Assembly (NCBI RefSeq): GCF_020905295.1
Contig: NZ_JAJJMM010000001.1
Span: 6,076,001-6,140,000 of the forward strand
DNA length: 64,000 bases
Source of the DNA: Flavobacterium piscisymbiosum
GTDB lineage: Bacteria > Bacteroidota > Bacteroidia > Flavobacteriales > Flavobacteriaceae
Direction of reading: 5' to 3'
Shown: positions 27,507 through 36,530 of the stretch, piece after piece
Position numbering within the stretch: the first letter of the stretch is position 1
Layout: each line of letters begins with the position of its first letter
Notes under the pieces: model-generated
Told to the model about the DNA's origin: nothing
The model's database searches: none
Seen by the model: only the letters and a program-made list of their open reading frames with translations
Made by a program: the position numbers and the translations under genes

Positions 27507-28811
27507 TTACTCATTAACTTGCCTCCAAATTTTGGCAGTAAAATCATCTTTATACATTAATCTGTTTGTTCTCGTTGGATTTACGCGATTGGTCAGAATG
27601 ATTAAAAACCTGTTATTATCAGGATTCATAAAGAAAAAAGTTCCTGTAAAACCAGTATGTCCAAAATCATTTTTTTTGTAAAATTCATCCGGTTTACGTT
27701 TATCAAAACCGAGTCCGCGGTAGATTCCTTTTTTTACCAGAGGCGATTTTGTAAACTCTTTTACCACTTTCGACTTTAGAATTTGTTTTCCGTGATACTT
27801 GCCATTATTCAAAAGCATCTGGCAAATCACCGAGATCGATTGTGCATTGGCAAATAAACCTGCATTTCCTGAAACTCCTCCCAAAATAGCCGCTGCTTCA
27901 TCGTGCACATAACCTTTGATCGTATCTTTTCTGAAAAAATGATCAATTTCAGTTGGCATTACATTTTCCTCCGAAGTCCATTTTAGCGGATTGTATCCAA
28001 TTTTCGAAATCCCCAATTCACTATAAATTCCTTTAGCCAATTGATCGAGTTTCTGCCCTGTTTTTGTCTCTATGATTTGTTGTACCAAAAGCAAATTGAG
28101 ATCGCTATACAAATATTTACCACGTTCATGTATATTGGCAACAGCAATTTTCCCGTAAACTGTTTTATAAAATTCAGGATTGATCCACATATTTTTATAA
28201 ACCTGAACGTAATGATCTTTAGGTTCGAAAGAAAGGTAGTTTGAATCGTAAACAATATTTTTATTTACATACATCGTATCAAACAAATCCGGATAATTCT
28301 CAGATTGCTGATTGCTTAACAAAGGCGATCCGTCAGGCGTAGAAAGCAAACTTTGGTAAAAAGTAATACTTGGCGTTAATCCCGATGTGTGCGTTAATAA
28401 TTCAAAAACAGTCAAATCAGCAATAGCCGTGTTTTTATAGAAAGGAACAATTTCGCCCAATTTATCGTCTACATTTATTTTATCCTCGCCCACCAAACGC
28501 ATGGTTACAAGTGTTGCGCCCAAAACCTTAGACATAGAAGCCAAATCGTACACATCATCTGTTTTTACTAATCCTTTTTTTGAGTAATCATGATAACCAT
28601 AATTTTTCAAGATAAAAACAGAATCTTTACTGCCCACAATAATTTGTGCTCCCGGAAAAAATCCTTTTCCTAAGGCATTATTCATCATCGAATCGATGAA
28701 AACTTCATTTTGCTTTGTATCAAAAGACTTTTTCGATTTTTTAAGCGACTGGCAACTTATCCCTAAAAAGATCAAAAAGACAAGTACGATTCTAACTCCT
28801 GTTTTTTTCAT
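27507..28811 (-). CDS. Lipoprotein serine hydrolase, class C beta-lactamase fold, AmiE-like
   Basis: 434 residues. The signal peptide ends in a lipobox (FLGIS-C20), so it is a lipoprotein. The SxxK catalytic motif is S92-M-S-K95. A YSDLN segment fits the second (Tyr) motif, and HTGFTG replaces the KTG triad. The fold is shared by penicillin-binding proteins, esterases and AmiE, a MurNAc-L-Ala amidase encoded beside nagZ and namZ in Bacillus. Here the neighbours are GH20 (4 bases upstream) and namZ (downstream). The same domain is fused to NagZ at 51843. The context favours removal of peptides from MurNAc; an esterase or carboxypeptidase role remains possible. Confidence 0.8.
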   Translation of the reverse strand: MKKTGVRIVLVFLIFLGISCQSLKKSKKSFDTKQNEVFIDSMMNNALGKGFFPGAQIIVGSKDSVFILKNYGYHDYSKKGLVKTDDVYDLASMSKVLGATLVTMRLVGEDKINVDDKLGEIVPFYKNTAIADLTVFELLTHTSGLTPSITFYQSLLSTPDGSPLLSNQQSENYPDLFDTMYVNKNIVYDSNYLSFEPKDHYVQVYKNMWINPEFYKTVYGKIAVANIHERGKYLYSDLNLLLVQQIIETKTGQKLDQLAKGIYSELGISKIGYNPLKWTSEENVMPTEIDHFFRKDTIKGYVHDEAAAILGGVSGNAGLFANAQSISVICQMLLNNGKYHGKQILKSKVVKEFTKSPLVKKGIYRGLGFDKRKPDEFYKKNDFGHTGFTGTFFFMNPDNNRFLIILTNRVNPTRTNRLMYKDDFTAKIWRQVNE

Positions 28812-28815
28812 TGGT

Positions 28816-31320
28816 TTATGGATTAATTCTTAAATCCTGAGCCGCCATCAAAGGTTCGTTGTTTGTGGCCGTTATCATAATCTTAACTGCTTTTACAGGC
28901 TGTTTTGGATAAATGGATGCATTTCCGTAATCAAAACTATCTCCTTTTTCAAAGTCGACACCGTTGTATGAATATTCGACATGACCATCATTGACAATAA
29001 ATCTCGGGTGATGCGGAATCCCTGTTAATACATCAATTTTTGAGGAAACAATAGGATTGGTAAAAGTGTATAAAATCCAGTCGCCATTTGCGCAGGCAAC
29101 ATCGGTACGTAAATACGTTTCTATGTTATAATCTTCTAATTTTGAAATTGGAAATTTAGGATTCTCCGCCATCGATGACGTGACTTTTACTTCTGGTTCT
29201 AAATAAGGAGAGCAATTAAAATTTACCTTCGCCGAAGATTCTCTAGCTTCTTTATTATCCACCACAAAATCCAAACGGTATGTATTTTTTTCATTGTAAT
29301 TTTCGATCACAAATCGCAAACGAGGTTTTGATTTCAGTGTTTTTTCTTCTGCATAAGTTTGTATCAATTGATCATTTTCAAAAAGTGAAACAGATCTGAT
29401 ACTTCCATTCGCACTTGCATCAGTTGTTGGATCAAAAGTGAGGTACCAAATTCCTTTTTTGTCTACATTTTCAGAAATATTCTCCGAAATGTTTACCACT
29501 TCAATTTTAGAAGTATTCCAGTTGGCAACCGGCAGTTTTTCGACTTTTACAGCAGGACTTGCAATCTCTTCATTAAAAAAAGTACGGAACATATATTGCT
29601 CGTATTCTTTGGTTTTAATTGGATTGGTATACGAAGGCGATTGTCTTGTAGGTTCATTTCCTTGCGCATCATAACGTACAACGGCTCCTTCATAAGGCGG
29701 AGTCACGGTGATAATTCCGCTTTTGTAAATTGCCGTTGGCGGAAAATCCCTAAAAGCAATTCCCATATTCGCCAAACGCTCTAAATGACTGTGAGTTAAT
29801 CTTCCGTAAAAATCATCCCAATTTTTATCCTCTTTTTTAGTCCATCCAATTTCTGACAAAGCAGCAATTCTAGGGTAACTTTGGTACTCCATAATTCTTG
29901 TCGGACGATCCAGATATTCGCTCCATAAAGCGCCCTGAACTCCTTTGATCAGTTTTTGCTGTTCAGGTGTTAACTCATTCTCCGGAATTGGCTCAAACGA
30001 ATATGCTCTTTTGGTATCTGTAATGGCTGCCCAGCGATGCCCGCGTTCATTTTCAGATTGTGCCATATCAAAATAAGTATATTGTCCCGGCATCATAATG
30101 GTTTCATGTCCTTTTTTAGCCGATTCAATTCCGTAGCTTATTCCCTGCCAGGCACTAATTAAAGTGTTTAGATTTATTTCTCCGCCTTTTAAAATTTCAT
30201 TCCAGCCATTTGTTTTTTTATGATATTTATCCACAATGGTTTGAACTCTTCTAAAAAAATAATTCTGAAGCTGAAAACTATCTGTAAATCCTTCTTTTGC
30301 CATCAAAGCCTGGCATTTAGGACAATGCTCCCAGTTGGCACGATTGACTTCGTCTCCTGCAATATGAATATATTCAAAAGGAAAAATTCCCGAAACTTCT
30401 CTAATAATCGAATCTAAAATTTGGTAGTTTTCTTCACGTCCCACACACCAAACATTTTTTACTTCACCCTGAACACTTTTAAGTTCCTGCGTTATAGCAC
30501 AACCAATCTCGGGATATGCTGCTGTTACCGCACGCGAATGTCCCGGAATTTCAATTTCGGGCATTACAGCAATCCCTCTGGCAGATGCATACGCAACCAC
30601 TTCTTTCATATCTTGCTGAGTGTAAAAACCGCCATAACGTTTGTTTCCAGAACCGTACGATGGCAATAACACTTCTCCCGGTCCTCTCCAAGCTCCTTTT
30701 GCAGTCAGATCCGGCATTGATTTTATTTCGGCTCTCCAACCATTATCATCAGTAAGGTGCCAGTGAAAAACATTCATTTTATGCGCTGCCAGCCAATCGA
30801 TATAATTTTCAACCGTTTGTTTATCAAAAAATTGTCTCGAACAATCCAGCATCATTCCGCGCCAGTCAAAACGAGGATAATCTTCGATTTTTACAAACGG
30901 AATTGTTCCTTTTTTCACATCTTTTGCAGAGCAGATTTGTAGTAAAGTCTGAAAACCATTCAGGACTCCGTTTGGAGTTTTTCCTTTTACCAAAACTCCT
31001 TTTTTATTAACAGTCAATTGATACCCATCATTTGGAAGACTCATTTTTTCATCGACCAAAAGTGCTATTGTATTTTTTTCCTGTTTATTTCCGTTAACAA
31101 CCGATGCCGTAATTCCTGTAATTTTAAAAAAATCACTTGCAATGTAAAGAATACTTTTTTCTATCTTTTTGTCAATAATAATCTTCGGCGTTGAAGGAAT
31201 TATAAAAGCTTTATCTTTTTGTTCTATTTTTACAGGCCTCGGGATTATATCCAGTTGCTGAGCCTGTATCGTATTCAGCGAACTCAGGAAAATGGCGATT
31301 AGTAAAATACTTTTTTTCAT
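28816..31320 (-). CDS. GH20 beta-N-acetylhexosaminidase
   Basis: 834 residues with a signal peptide (MKKSILLIAIFLSS...QAQ). Residues about 25-145 are the GH20b-type N-terminal domain. The catalytic barrel (about 150-490) shows DWRGMMLDCSR, FHWHLTDDNGWR, EIEIPGHS and the catalytic pair D323-E324 in HIAGDEVNR. The C-terminal 250 residues are beta-rich and end in a discoidin-like domain, probably for carbohydrate binding. GH20 enzymes release terminal GlcNAc from chitooligosaccharides, glycans or peptidoglycan fragments using the N-acetyl group as nucleophile. Downstream by 20 bases of the GHL10 gene and 4 bases before the AmiE-like gene, so it is in one operon with them. Its job here is probably to alternate with NamZ on glycan chains. 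Confidence 0.9.
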   Translation of the reverse strand: MKKSILLIAIFLSSLNTIQAQQLDIIPRPVKIEQKDKAFIIPSTPKIIIDKKIEKSILYIASDFFKITGITASVVNGNKQEKNTIALLVDEKMSLPNDGYQLTVNKKGVLVKGKTPNGVLNGFQTLLQICSAKDVKKGTIPFVKIEDYPRFDWRGMMLDCSRQFFDKQTVENYIDWLAAHKMNVFHWHLTDDNGWRAEIKSMPDLTAKGAWRGPGEVLLPSYGSGNKRYGGFYTQQDMKEVVAYASARGIAVMPEIEIPGHSRAVTAAYPEIGCAITQELKSVQGEVKNVWCVGREENYQILDSIIREVSGIFPFEYIHIAGDEVNRANWEHCPKCQALMAKEGFTDSFQLQNYFFRRVQTIVDKYHKKTNGWNEILKGGEINLNTLISAWQGISYGIESAKKGHETIMMPGQYTYFDMAQSENERGHRWAAITDTKRAYSFEPIPENELTPEQQKLIKGVQGALWSEYLDRPTRIMEYQSYPRIAALSEIGWTKKEDKNWDDFYGRLTHSHLERLANMGIAFRDFPPTAIYKSGIITVTPPYEGAVVRYDAQGNEPTRQSPSYTNPIKTKEYEQYMFRTFFNEEIASPAVKVEKLPVANWNTSKIEVVNISENISENVDKKGIWYLTFDPTTDASANGSIRSVSLFENDQLIQTYAEEKTLKSKPRLRFVIENYNEKNTYRLDFVVDNKEARESSAKVNFNCSPYLEPEVKVTSSMAENPKFPISKLEDYNIETYLRTDVACANGDWILYTFTNPIVSSKIDVLTGIPHHPRFIVNDGHVEYSYNGVDFEKGDSFDYGNASIYPKQPVKAVKIMITATNNEPLMAAQDLRINP

Positions 31321-31340
31321 CTTTTTAAACTTTTGTTTTA

Positions 31341-32813
31341 TTAAAATTGTATCGGACTGCTCTCCGTTTGTGTATTACTCAAAGCGGTAATAGCGTAGGT
31401 ATATTGCTGCAAATTAGCGTTCGGAACCTCTAATTTTGTTGCTGTTGTTACATAATAAATGTTCTCCGGATTAGAGAAATCGGTTATTTTTGATTTAGGA
31501 AATCTGTAAATCACATATTTTTGATTGTTTACCCCAGCTTTCCATGTCAGAACTGCGGTGCCGCCTTTTTGAGCAATCGAAGCATTTACCGGTGGTTGAG
31601 GTTTTACTCTTGTAATTCTGTTGGCTTCGGGCGTTAGGGCGATGTATTTATATTGTTTTTCCATAAGAGGTTTTCTCAGCGTATCTCCTTTTTTCAGAAA
31701 ATTGGTTGCTGTAAAATGCATCGAACCATCAATCATAGGCATTGTACGAATCATTTCTATCTGTTTCACAATCTGATCCGGACTTCTCCACTCTACTTCT
31801 TTTGCCGTTTTCGAAAGCTTATAAACTCCATGACCTATATAAACATTGGCTCCATATTTGTGCGCTGCCCACCATTTTGCCAAAACTTCAAAATTAGCCC
31901 TATCAAAACCAATGTGCCAGTACAATTGTGGCGTAACATAATCGATCCAGTTTTCTTTTTGCCATTTCAAAATATTGGCATACAAATCATCATAATTTGT
32001 TGCTCCGGCCACAGTATTCGAACCTTGCGAATCTTTGGCAATATTTCGCCATACTCCAAAAGGTGAAATTCCAAATTCGACATCTGGTTTATTCGTAATG
32101 ATGGTATCTCGTATTTGCTTGATGATCAAATCGACATTATCTCTTCTCCAATCGTCTTTGTCTTTAAACTGGCGAGGCTCTTTGGCGAAAGCCGCCTGAT
32201 CAGGAAATTCCTGTCCTGCAATTTTATAAGGATAAAAATAATCATCCATATGAATGGCCTGAATATTATAATTACGGACTATTTCGCCCACTACAGAAGC
32301 TACAAAATCTCTGGTTTCTTTATATCCCGGATTAAAATATCTTGTTTTTCCGTAAGTAAGAAACAGTTCCGGTTTCTTAAAAAACAAATGATTTTTTGAA
32401 AGCACTTCGTTCGTCGTATCTTTTTGCACACGATACGGATTAAGCCAAACGTGAACACTCATTCCGCGTTTTCCGGCTTCATCAATCATTAATTGCAATG
32501 GATCAAAACCCGGGGCAACTCCCTGTTTTCCTGTAATCCAGTGCGATGCAGGTTCTTTGGTCGATTTGTAATAAGCATCGGCCGTAGGACGAATTTGAAA
32601 AACGACGGTATTCAGATTATAAGATCGTAAATTATCCAAAATCGTAATCATTTCGGTCTTCATTTCCTTGTCTGACAAGCCAGGTTTCGACGGCCAGTCG
32701 ATATTGTCTACCGTAGATATCCACGCCGCACGCATTTCTCTTTTTGCTGGTTGCTGGCTAAAAATATTGGTTTGAAACAATACTACTAGAAATATTATTT
32801 TTAAACTTTTCAT
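31341..32813 (-). CDS. GHL10-family glycosidase, DigH-like
   Basis: 490 residues. A signal peptide (MKSLKIIFLVVLFQTNIFSQ) precedes the GHL10 (PF02638) domain: REMRAAWISTVDNIDWPS, NTVVFQIRPTADAYY, HVWLNPYRV, IHMDDYFYPY and WIDYVTPQLYWHIGF. The C-terminal 85 residues (PPVNASIAQKGGTAVLTWK onwards) are a fibronectin type III-like domain. E. coli DigH (YddW), of this family, cuts peptide-free peptidoglycan glycan strands. That role fits this locus, where exo-enzymes for the resulting chains are encoded on both sides. It heads the tight cluster GHL10-GH20-AmiE-like. Acidic residues in MDDYF are likely active-site residues by family comparison. Confidence 0.85.
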   Translation of the reverse strand: MKSLKIIFLVVLFQTNIFSQQPAKREMRAAWISTVDNIDWPSKPGLSDKEMKTEMITILDNLRSYNLNTVVFQIRPTADAYYKSTKEPASHWITGKQGVAPGFDPLQLMIDEAGKRGMSVHVWLNPYRVQKDTTNEVLSKNHLFFKKPELFLTYGKTRYFNPGYKETRDFVASVVGEIVRNYNIQAIHMDDYFYPYKIAGQEFPDQAAFAKEPRQFKDKDDWRRDNVDLIIKQIRDTIITNKPDVEFGISPFGVWRNIAKDSQGSNTVAGATNYDDLYANILKWQKENWIDYVTPQLYWHIGFDRANFEVLAKWWAAHKYGANVYIGHGVYKLSKTAKEVEWRSPDQIVKQIEMIRTMPMIDGSMHFTATNFLKKGDTLRKPLMEKQYKYIALTPEANRITRVKPQPPVNASIAQKGGTAVLTWKAGVNNQKYVIYRFPKSKITDFSNPENIYYVTTATKLEVPNANLQQYTYAITALSNTQTESSPIQF

Positions 32814-32854
32814 AAATATTATTTTTGGTTAGTTAATATAATGTCAGAAGATTT

Positions 32855-33169
32855 AACCGCAATGTTCGCAAGGGTTTTACGCAATGTTCGCTATGCTATT
32901 CCATCTTTTTAATTCTTTATCTCAGTAATTCCCGAAGTTTTTTTTCTCTCGCAGATTCGGCAGATTTAGCAGATTCAATTCGCGGAAATTTGTGCAATTT
33001 GTGGCGAAAAAAACTTTCTACTCTGTTAATCAGTGGCTAACTTTTTTCTCTCGCAGATTTAGCAGATTCAATTCGTGGAAATTCGTGCAATTCGTGGTGA
33101 AAAAATCATTTTAATCCTCCCAATCTGTGGCTAAGAAAAATACCTAACAGGTTTTTAAAACCTGTCAGG
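32855..33169. repeat. Composite array of intergenic repeats
   Basis: In the 372-bp gap between two - strand genes. In order it holds: a unit AACCGCAATGTTCGC...GGTTTTACGCAATGTTCGC; two tandem units of the form CGCAGATT(t)...GCAGATTCAATTCG(t/c)GGAAATT(t/c)GTGCAATT(t/c)GTGG(c/t)GAAAAA; the phrase AATC(a/t)GTGGCTAA; and a terminal hairpin CCTAACAGG...CCTGTCAGG. The same kinds of unit recur in the same order at 35074-35511. No coding potential is seen. Confidence 0.75.
33143..33169 (-). terminator. CCTAACAGG hairpin after the phosphoesterase-propeller gene
   Basis: CCTAACAGGTTTT pairs with AAAACCTGTCAGG (one mismatch) directly downstream of the gene that ends at 33186. Copies of the same hairpin follow the genes ending at 35571, 39572 and 50145, so it probably acts as a terminator. 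Confidence 0.7.
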
Positions 33170-33185
33170 ATAACTAACAACATAA

Positions 33186-35021
33186 CTACTCTAATAAATA
33201 AATACCGCCTTCTATAAGCGATGTCCAAACTTTTCCCTGATCGTCAACCGAGAAGCCATTTACACTGGAGCTTCCTAAATTGATTTGTTTTATAATTTCA
33301 AATTTTTCAGCATCCACCACAACAACTTCACCTTTTCGGCTGCCTGTATATATTTTCTTTTTATTTTCTAATATTCCTGCAGGATTGTGTTCGTATCCTA
33401 GTTTAAGATCTAAAACTTTGCTTTGGTTCACTAAATTTTCTTCCGTCAGTTCCAGTTCATCATTAAGTGGTAATCTTAAAAGTTCACCTTCCATTGTTTT
33501 GGCATAAAACCATTTTCCGTCCTGACTTTTTCCCATCGATTCCCTTACTTTCCATTTCGAAGTTCTTAAAAGCGTTTTACCGGTTTCTATTTCTACAATC
33601 GTCAGAAAACGTTCAGGAGTAACCAGATAAAGTCGGTTTTTTGATGCCGCCATATTCACGTTTCCGGCTGAATATAAGACTTGTTTATTATTACCATTAT
33701 TCCATTTCCAAATGAGTGTTCCCGTATTTTTATTCAAACAATAAACATTGGTATCCCATGCGCCAAAAATAATTTTATCGCCATGTATCAAAGGAGTTCC
33801 TTGTGAATAAGACTCAGGTAATTTATTTTGCCAGATCACTTTTCCGCTAACGGCATCGATACAAATAAATGCATTAGAACTTGCAGTATAAAGTTTATTA
33901 TTTTCGACAATTGGCGAACCTACCAAAACACCTCCAACAGGAATATTCCATTTTTGATTACCGGATTCTGTATCAAATCCCAGTATATTTCCTTCGATTG
34001 TACCAATAATGAGGTTGTTTTTTACCACTGTTGGAGAAAAATAAATGGCATTTCCGGTTTCTTTTTTCCAGTTAAGTACTTTATTTTTCAAATTAACCGA
34101 TTGTATCTCACCAATAGAATTCGCAAAAAAAAGGCTTTTTTTATCAAAAGAAGGAACACTATAAATAGAAGCAATATCTTTTACAAAAGGAAAAATGTCT
34201 GTCCCTGAATCTTTTGGAATTTTAATTTTTGAAGGTGTCGACGGAACCGAAAATTTAAAAACGCCTGGTTGATCAATTTGTTTCTGATAAATACGAATAC
34301 TGTCTTTACTGATAATTACTTCGTTGTAACTTTTGGTTTTACCATCACGCGAGGTAATCGATGCGCCCATAATTCCGCTTAAACCGGAGAAATCATATTT
34401 TTTTAAAGTATGTCCATGACCACAAAAACTGGCGACAGTAGGATATTTTTCTAAAACCTGAAGCACTTCTTTATAATTACTTACGCTATTATCTAATGGG
34501 TAATGCGCAAAATTCAGCACTTTTTTATTGTTGTTTTTAAGGCTTTCTTTTAGGGTTTTATCCAGCCAAAGCACATCTTCGTGTTTTACGAAACCATCTC
34601 CCATTTTCATATAAGGACCACACGGAAACCCTATAAAAAGATATTCTCCTTTCGAAAATACAAACCGATCGTTGCCCCATATTTTTTTATAGGTTAAACC
34701 GGCACTTTCGCTCCAGTTGGTTTCGTGATTTCCGGAAATAACGTAATAAGGGATTTTTAAATTCGAAAGAATCGAATGAACATTTTTAAGTTCATCATCG
34801 GCGCCGCGATTGGTTAAGTCGCCGGTTACCACCACAAATTCATTATCAGATGTATTGATTTCTTTTATAATATTCTGCAGCAAAAAGTCATTTTCATTTC
34901 CCGGTGAAACATGTAAATCTGTAAGTTGCACGAATTTTATAATTCCTGATTTTTCTGCGTTTTGAGAAAAACCAGATGTTATTATAAAAATCAATAGTAT
35001 TCTGGAAAATAGATATTTCAT
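33186..35021 (-). CDS. Secreted metallophosphoesterase fused to PQQ-like beta-propeller
   Basis: 611 residues with a signal peptide (MKYLFSRILLIFIITSGFSQ). Residues about 25-265 are a calcineurin-like phosphoesterase: QLTDLHVSPGN, VVTGDLTNRG, VISGNHETNW, FAHYPLD and CGHGHTLKKY. Residues about 290-611 are PQQ-type propeller repeats (VLNWKKETGNAIYFSPTVV, GNQKWNIPVGG, GKVIWQNKLPESYSQGTPLI, GTLIWKWNNG). It acts outside the cytoplasm on an unknown phosphoester. It lies between the glycosidase genes and the esterase, and is separated from both by repeat arrays, so it may have its own promoter. A link to cell-wall salvage (for example phosphorylated wall or lipid head groups) is only suggested by position. 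Confidence 0.85.
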   Translation of the reverse strand: MKYLFSRILLIFIITSGFSQNAEKSGIIKFVQLTDLHVSPGNENDFLLQNIIKEINTSDNEFVVVTGDLTNRGADDELKNVHSILSNLKIPYYVISGNHETNWSESAGLTYKKIWGNDRFVFSKGEYLFIGFPCGPYMKMGDGFVKHEDVLWLDKTLKESLKNNNKKVLNFAHYPLDNSVSNYKEVLQVLEKYPTVASFCGHGHTLKKYDFSGLSGIMGASITSRDGKTKSYNEVIISKDSIRIYQKQIDQPGVFKFSVPSTPSKIKIPKDSGTDIFPFVKDIASIYSVPSFDKKSLFFANSIGEIQSVNLKNKVLNWKKETGNAIYFSPTVVKNNLIIGTIEGNILGFDTESGNQKWNIPVGGVLVGSPIVENNKLYTASSNAFICIDAVSGKVIWQNKLPESYSQGTPLIHGDKIIFGAWDTNVYCLNKNTGTLIWKWNNGNNKQVLYSAGNVNMAASKNRLYLVTPERFLTIVEIETGKTLLRTSKWKVRESMGKSQDGKWFYAKTMEGELLRLPLNDELELTEENLVNQSKVLDLKLGYEHNPAGILENKKKIYTGSRKGEVVVVDAEKFEIIKQINLGSSSVNGFSVDDQGKVWTSLIEGGIYLLE

Positions 35022-35073
35022 GGGTTTGTTTTAATTTATTTTGAAACAAATTCTACTATGATGGTGCTAGATT

Positions 35074-35511
35074 AACCGCAAAGAACGCCAAGGTTTTACG
35101 CGATGTTCGCAAAGCTTTCTTTTAATCTATTTTTTTTTCTCACACAGATTCAATTTGTGAAATTTGTGAAATTTGCGGTAAAAAAATCATTTTAATCTTT
35201 TATCCCGATAGCTATCAGGAATGTTAGAAGCACTGCTGTGCGTCTCTACAATATATATTGTGTTCTTTTTTTCACGCAGATTCAGCAGATTTATTTGTGA
35301 AAATTTGTGAAATTCGTGGCAAAAAAATCATTTTTAATCCTTCTAATTTGTGGCTAACCTTTTCTCTCGCAGATTTGGCAGATTCGGCAGATTTAATTCG
35401 TGTAAATTTGTGAAATTGCTTCGACTGTTCGTTGTCACTCGAATTGTGGCGAAAAAAAACTTTTTAATCTGTGGCGAAAAAATACCTAACAGGTTTAAAA
35501 AACCTGTTAGG
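35074..35511. repeat. Second composite array of intergenic repeats
   Basis: Fills most of the 549-bp gap between the esterase and the phosphoesterase-propeller gene. It has the same units as the 32855-33169 array in the same order: AACCGCAAAGAACG...GGTTTTACGCGATGTTCGC, then several CGCAGATT...TTTGTGAAATT(c)GTGGCAAAAA units, then the CCTAACAGG hairpin. A near-palindrome CCCGATAGCTATCAGG (35203-35218) sits between two units. One unit is interrupted by GCTTCGACTGTTCGTTGTCA, which looks like another repeat type placed inside it. No gene is seen. Confidence 0.75.
35485..35511 (-). terminator. CCTAACAGG hairpin after the esterase gene
   Basis: A perfect inverted repeat CCTAACAGGTTT (35485-35496) with AAACCTGTTAGG, 60 bases beyond the esterase stop. 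It is one of four near-identical hairpins in the salvage locus. Confidence 0.65.
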
Positions 35512-35570
35512 ATAGGTAACCAAACCAATTTTTATGTATTGCTAATGTGTGAATTGCAAAACATAATTTC

Positions 35571-36395
35571 TTATTTCAATTTATTTTCTTTGAAAAAATT
35601 ATCAAAAAATAACAATTGAAATTTTAAGGAATTCTCCCAATATTCAATATTGTGTTTTCCTGGACGTTCTATATAATCGTGATTTATTTTTAGGGCCAGC
35701 ATTTTATTATGCAGTTCGCGGTTTACATCCATAAAAAAATCATCTACACCGCAATCGATAATCAGTTTTAGTTTGTTGTCTTTTACCAGTTCAAGCATAT
35801 TGGTAACGGTATTTTTCTCCCAATTTTCAGGAAATTCTTTTAGTGTTCCAAGGCGTTTTTTGATATCCCAGTTTTCAGGAAACGGACGAATATCGACTCC
35901 ACCACTCATACTTCCTGCTGCTCCAAATACATCCTGATGTCTAAATGATAAATACAAAGCGCCGTGTCCGCCCATGCTAAGACCGGATATTGCTCTGCCT
36001 TCGCGACTTGCAATGGTTTTGTAATTTTTATCTACAAAAGGAACTAATTCCTTTATTACATAAGTTTCGTACTTAAAAGTTGGATCTATCGGACTATCAA
36101 AATACCAGCTTGAAAAATTACCATCGACACCAATTACTATAAAACCATATTGATCGACCTGTTTCCCAACATCTTTAAAGTCTTTTGCCCAACTGGCATA
36201 ATTGCCGCTGTAACCATGAAGCAAATAAACAACCGGAAATTTTTTATTGCTTTTTTTATAATCATCAGGCGTTATCACGCAGGTTTTTATGTTCTTATTC
36301 ATCGAAGGACTAAAAACCTGAAGCGTATCTATTTTAGCTGCTTTCACAGAAAAAAATACGAACATCAGAAATAGGGTGCAGATTGCTTTTTTCAT
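35571..36395 (-). CDS. Secreted alpha/beta-hydrolase, esterase D family
   Basis: 274 residues. A signal peptide (MKKAICTLFLMFVFFSVKA) precedes an esterase-D/feruloyl-esterase-like fold. The oxyanion segment is YLLHGYSGN. The nucleophile elbow is GLSMGG (S141), the acid is probably D218 (IDCGVDD) and the base is H248 (RPGKHN). Relatives include S-formylglutathione hydrolases and sugar-ester esterases; secretion argues against the former. Within a cell-wall locus it may remove acyl groups, for example O-acetyl from MurNAc, but this is inference. It lies 135 bases downstream of the FAD-FeS gene on the same strand, and is followed by a hairpin. Confidence 0.82.
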   Translation of the reverse strand: MKKAICTLFLMFVFFSVKAAKIDTLQVFSPSMNKNIKTCVITPDDYKKSNKKFPVVYLLHGYSGNYASWAKDFKDVGKQVDQYGFIVIGVDGNFSSWYFDSPIDPTFKYETYVIKELVPFVDKNYKTIASREGRAISGLSMGGHGALYLSFRHQDVFGAAGSMSGGVDIRPFPENWDIKKRLGTLKEFPENWEKNTVTNMLELVKDNKLKLIIDCGVDDFFMDVNRELHNKMLALKINHDYIERPGKHNIEYWENSLKFQLLFFDNFFKENKLK

Positions 36396-36530
36396 AAAAT
36401 CTTGTTTTAATTATTATGTCAAAATAAGTATCTTTTTTTTTACCATTAAGATATTAAGTTCATAAAGCCTTAAATTAGTTAATCTCTTAATGGTAAAAAG
36501 AAAATTAAGCTTCATTTAAAATTCGTAAAA

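Noticed and set aside
29438..32399. Several + strand open frames of 60-140 codons within the - strand glycosidase genes
   Set aside because: They are antisense shadows of well-conserved GH20 and GHL10 genes, with no family likeness or start signals of their own.
32814..35570. CRISPR array in the repeat-rich gaps
   Set aside because: Repeat units vary in length and sequence, spacing is irregular, and no cas gene is present; they are REP-like intergenic units.
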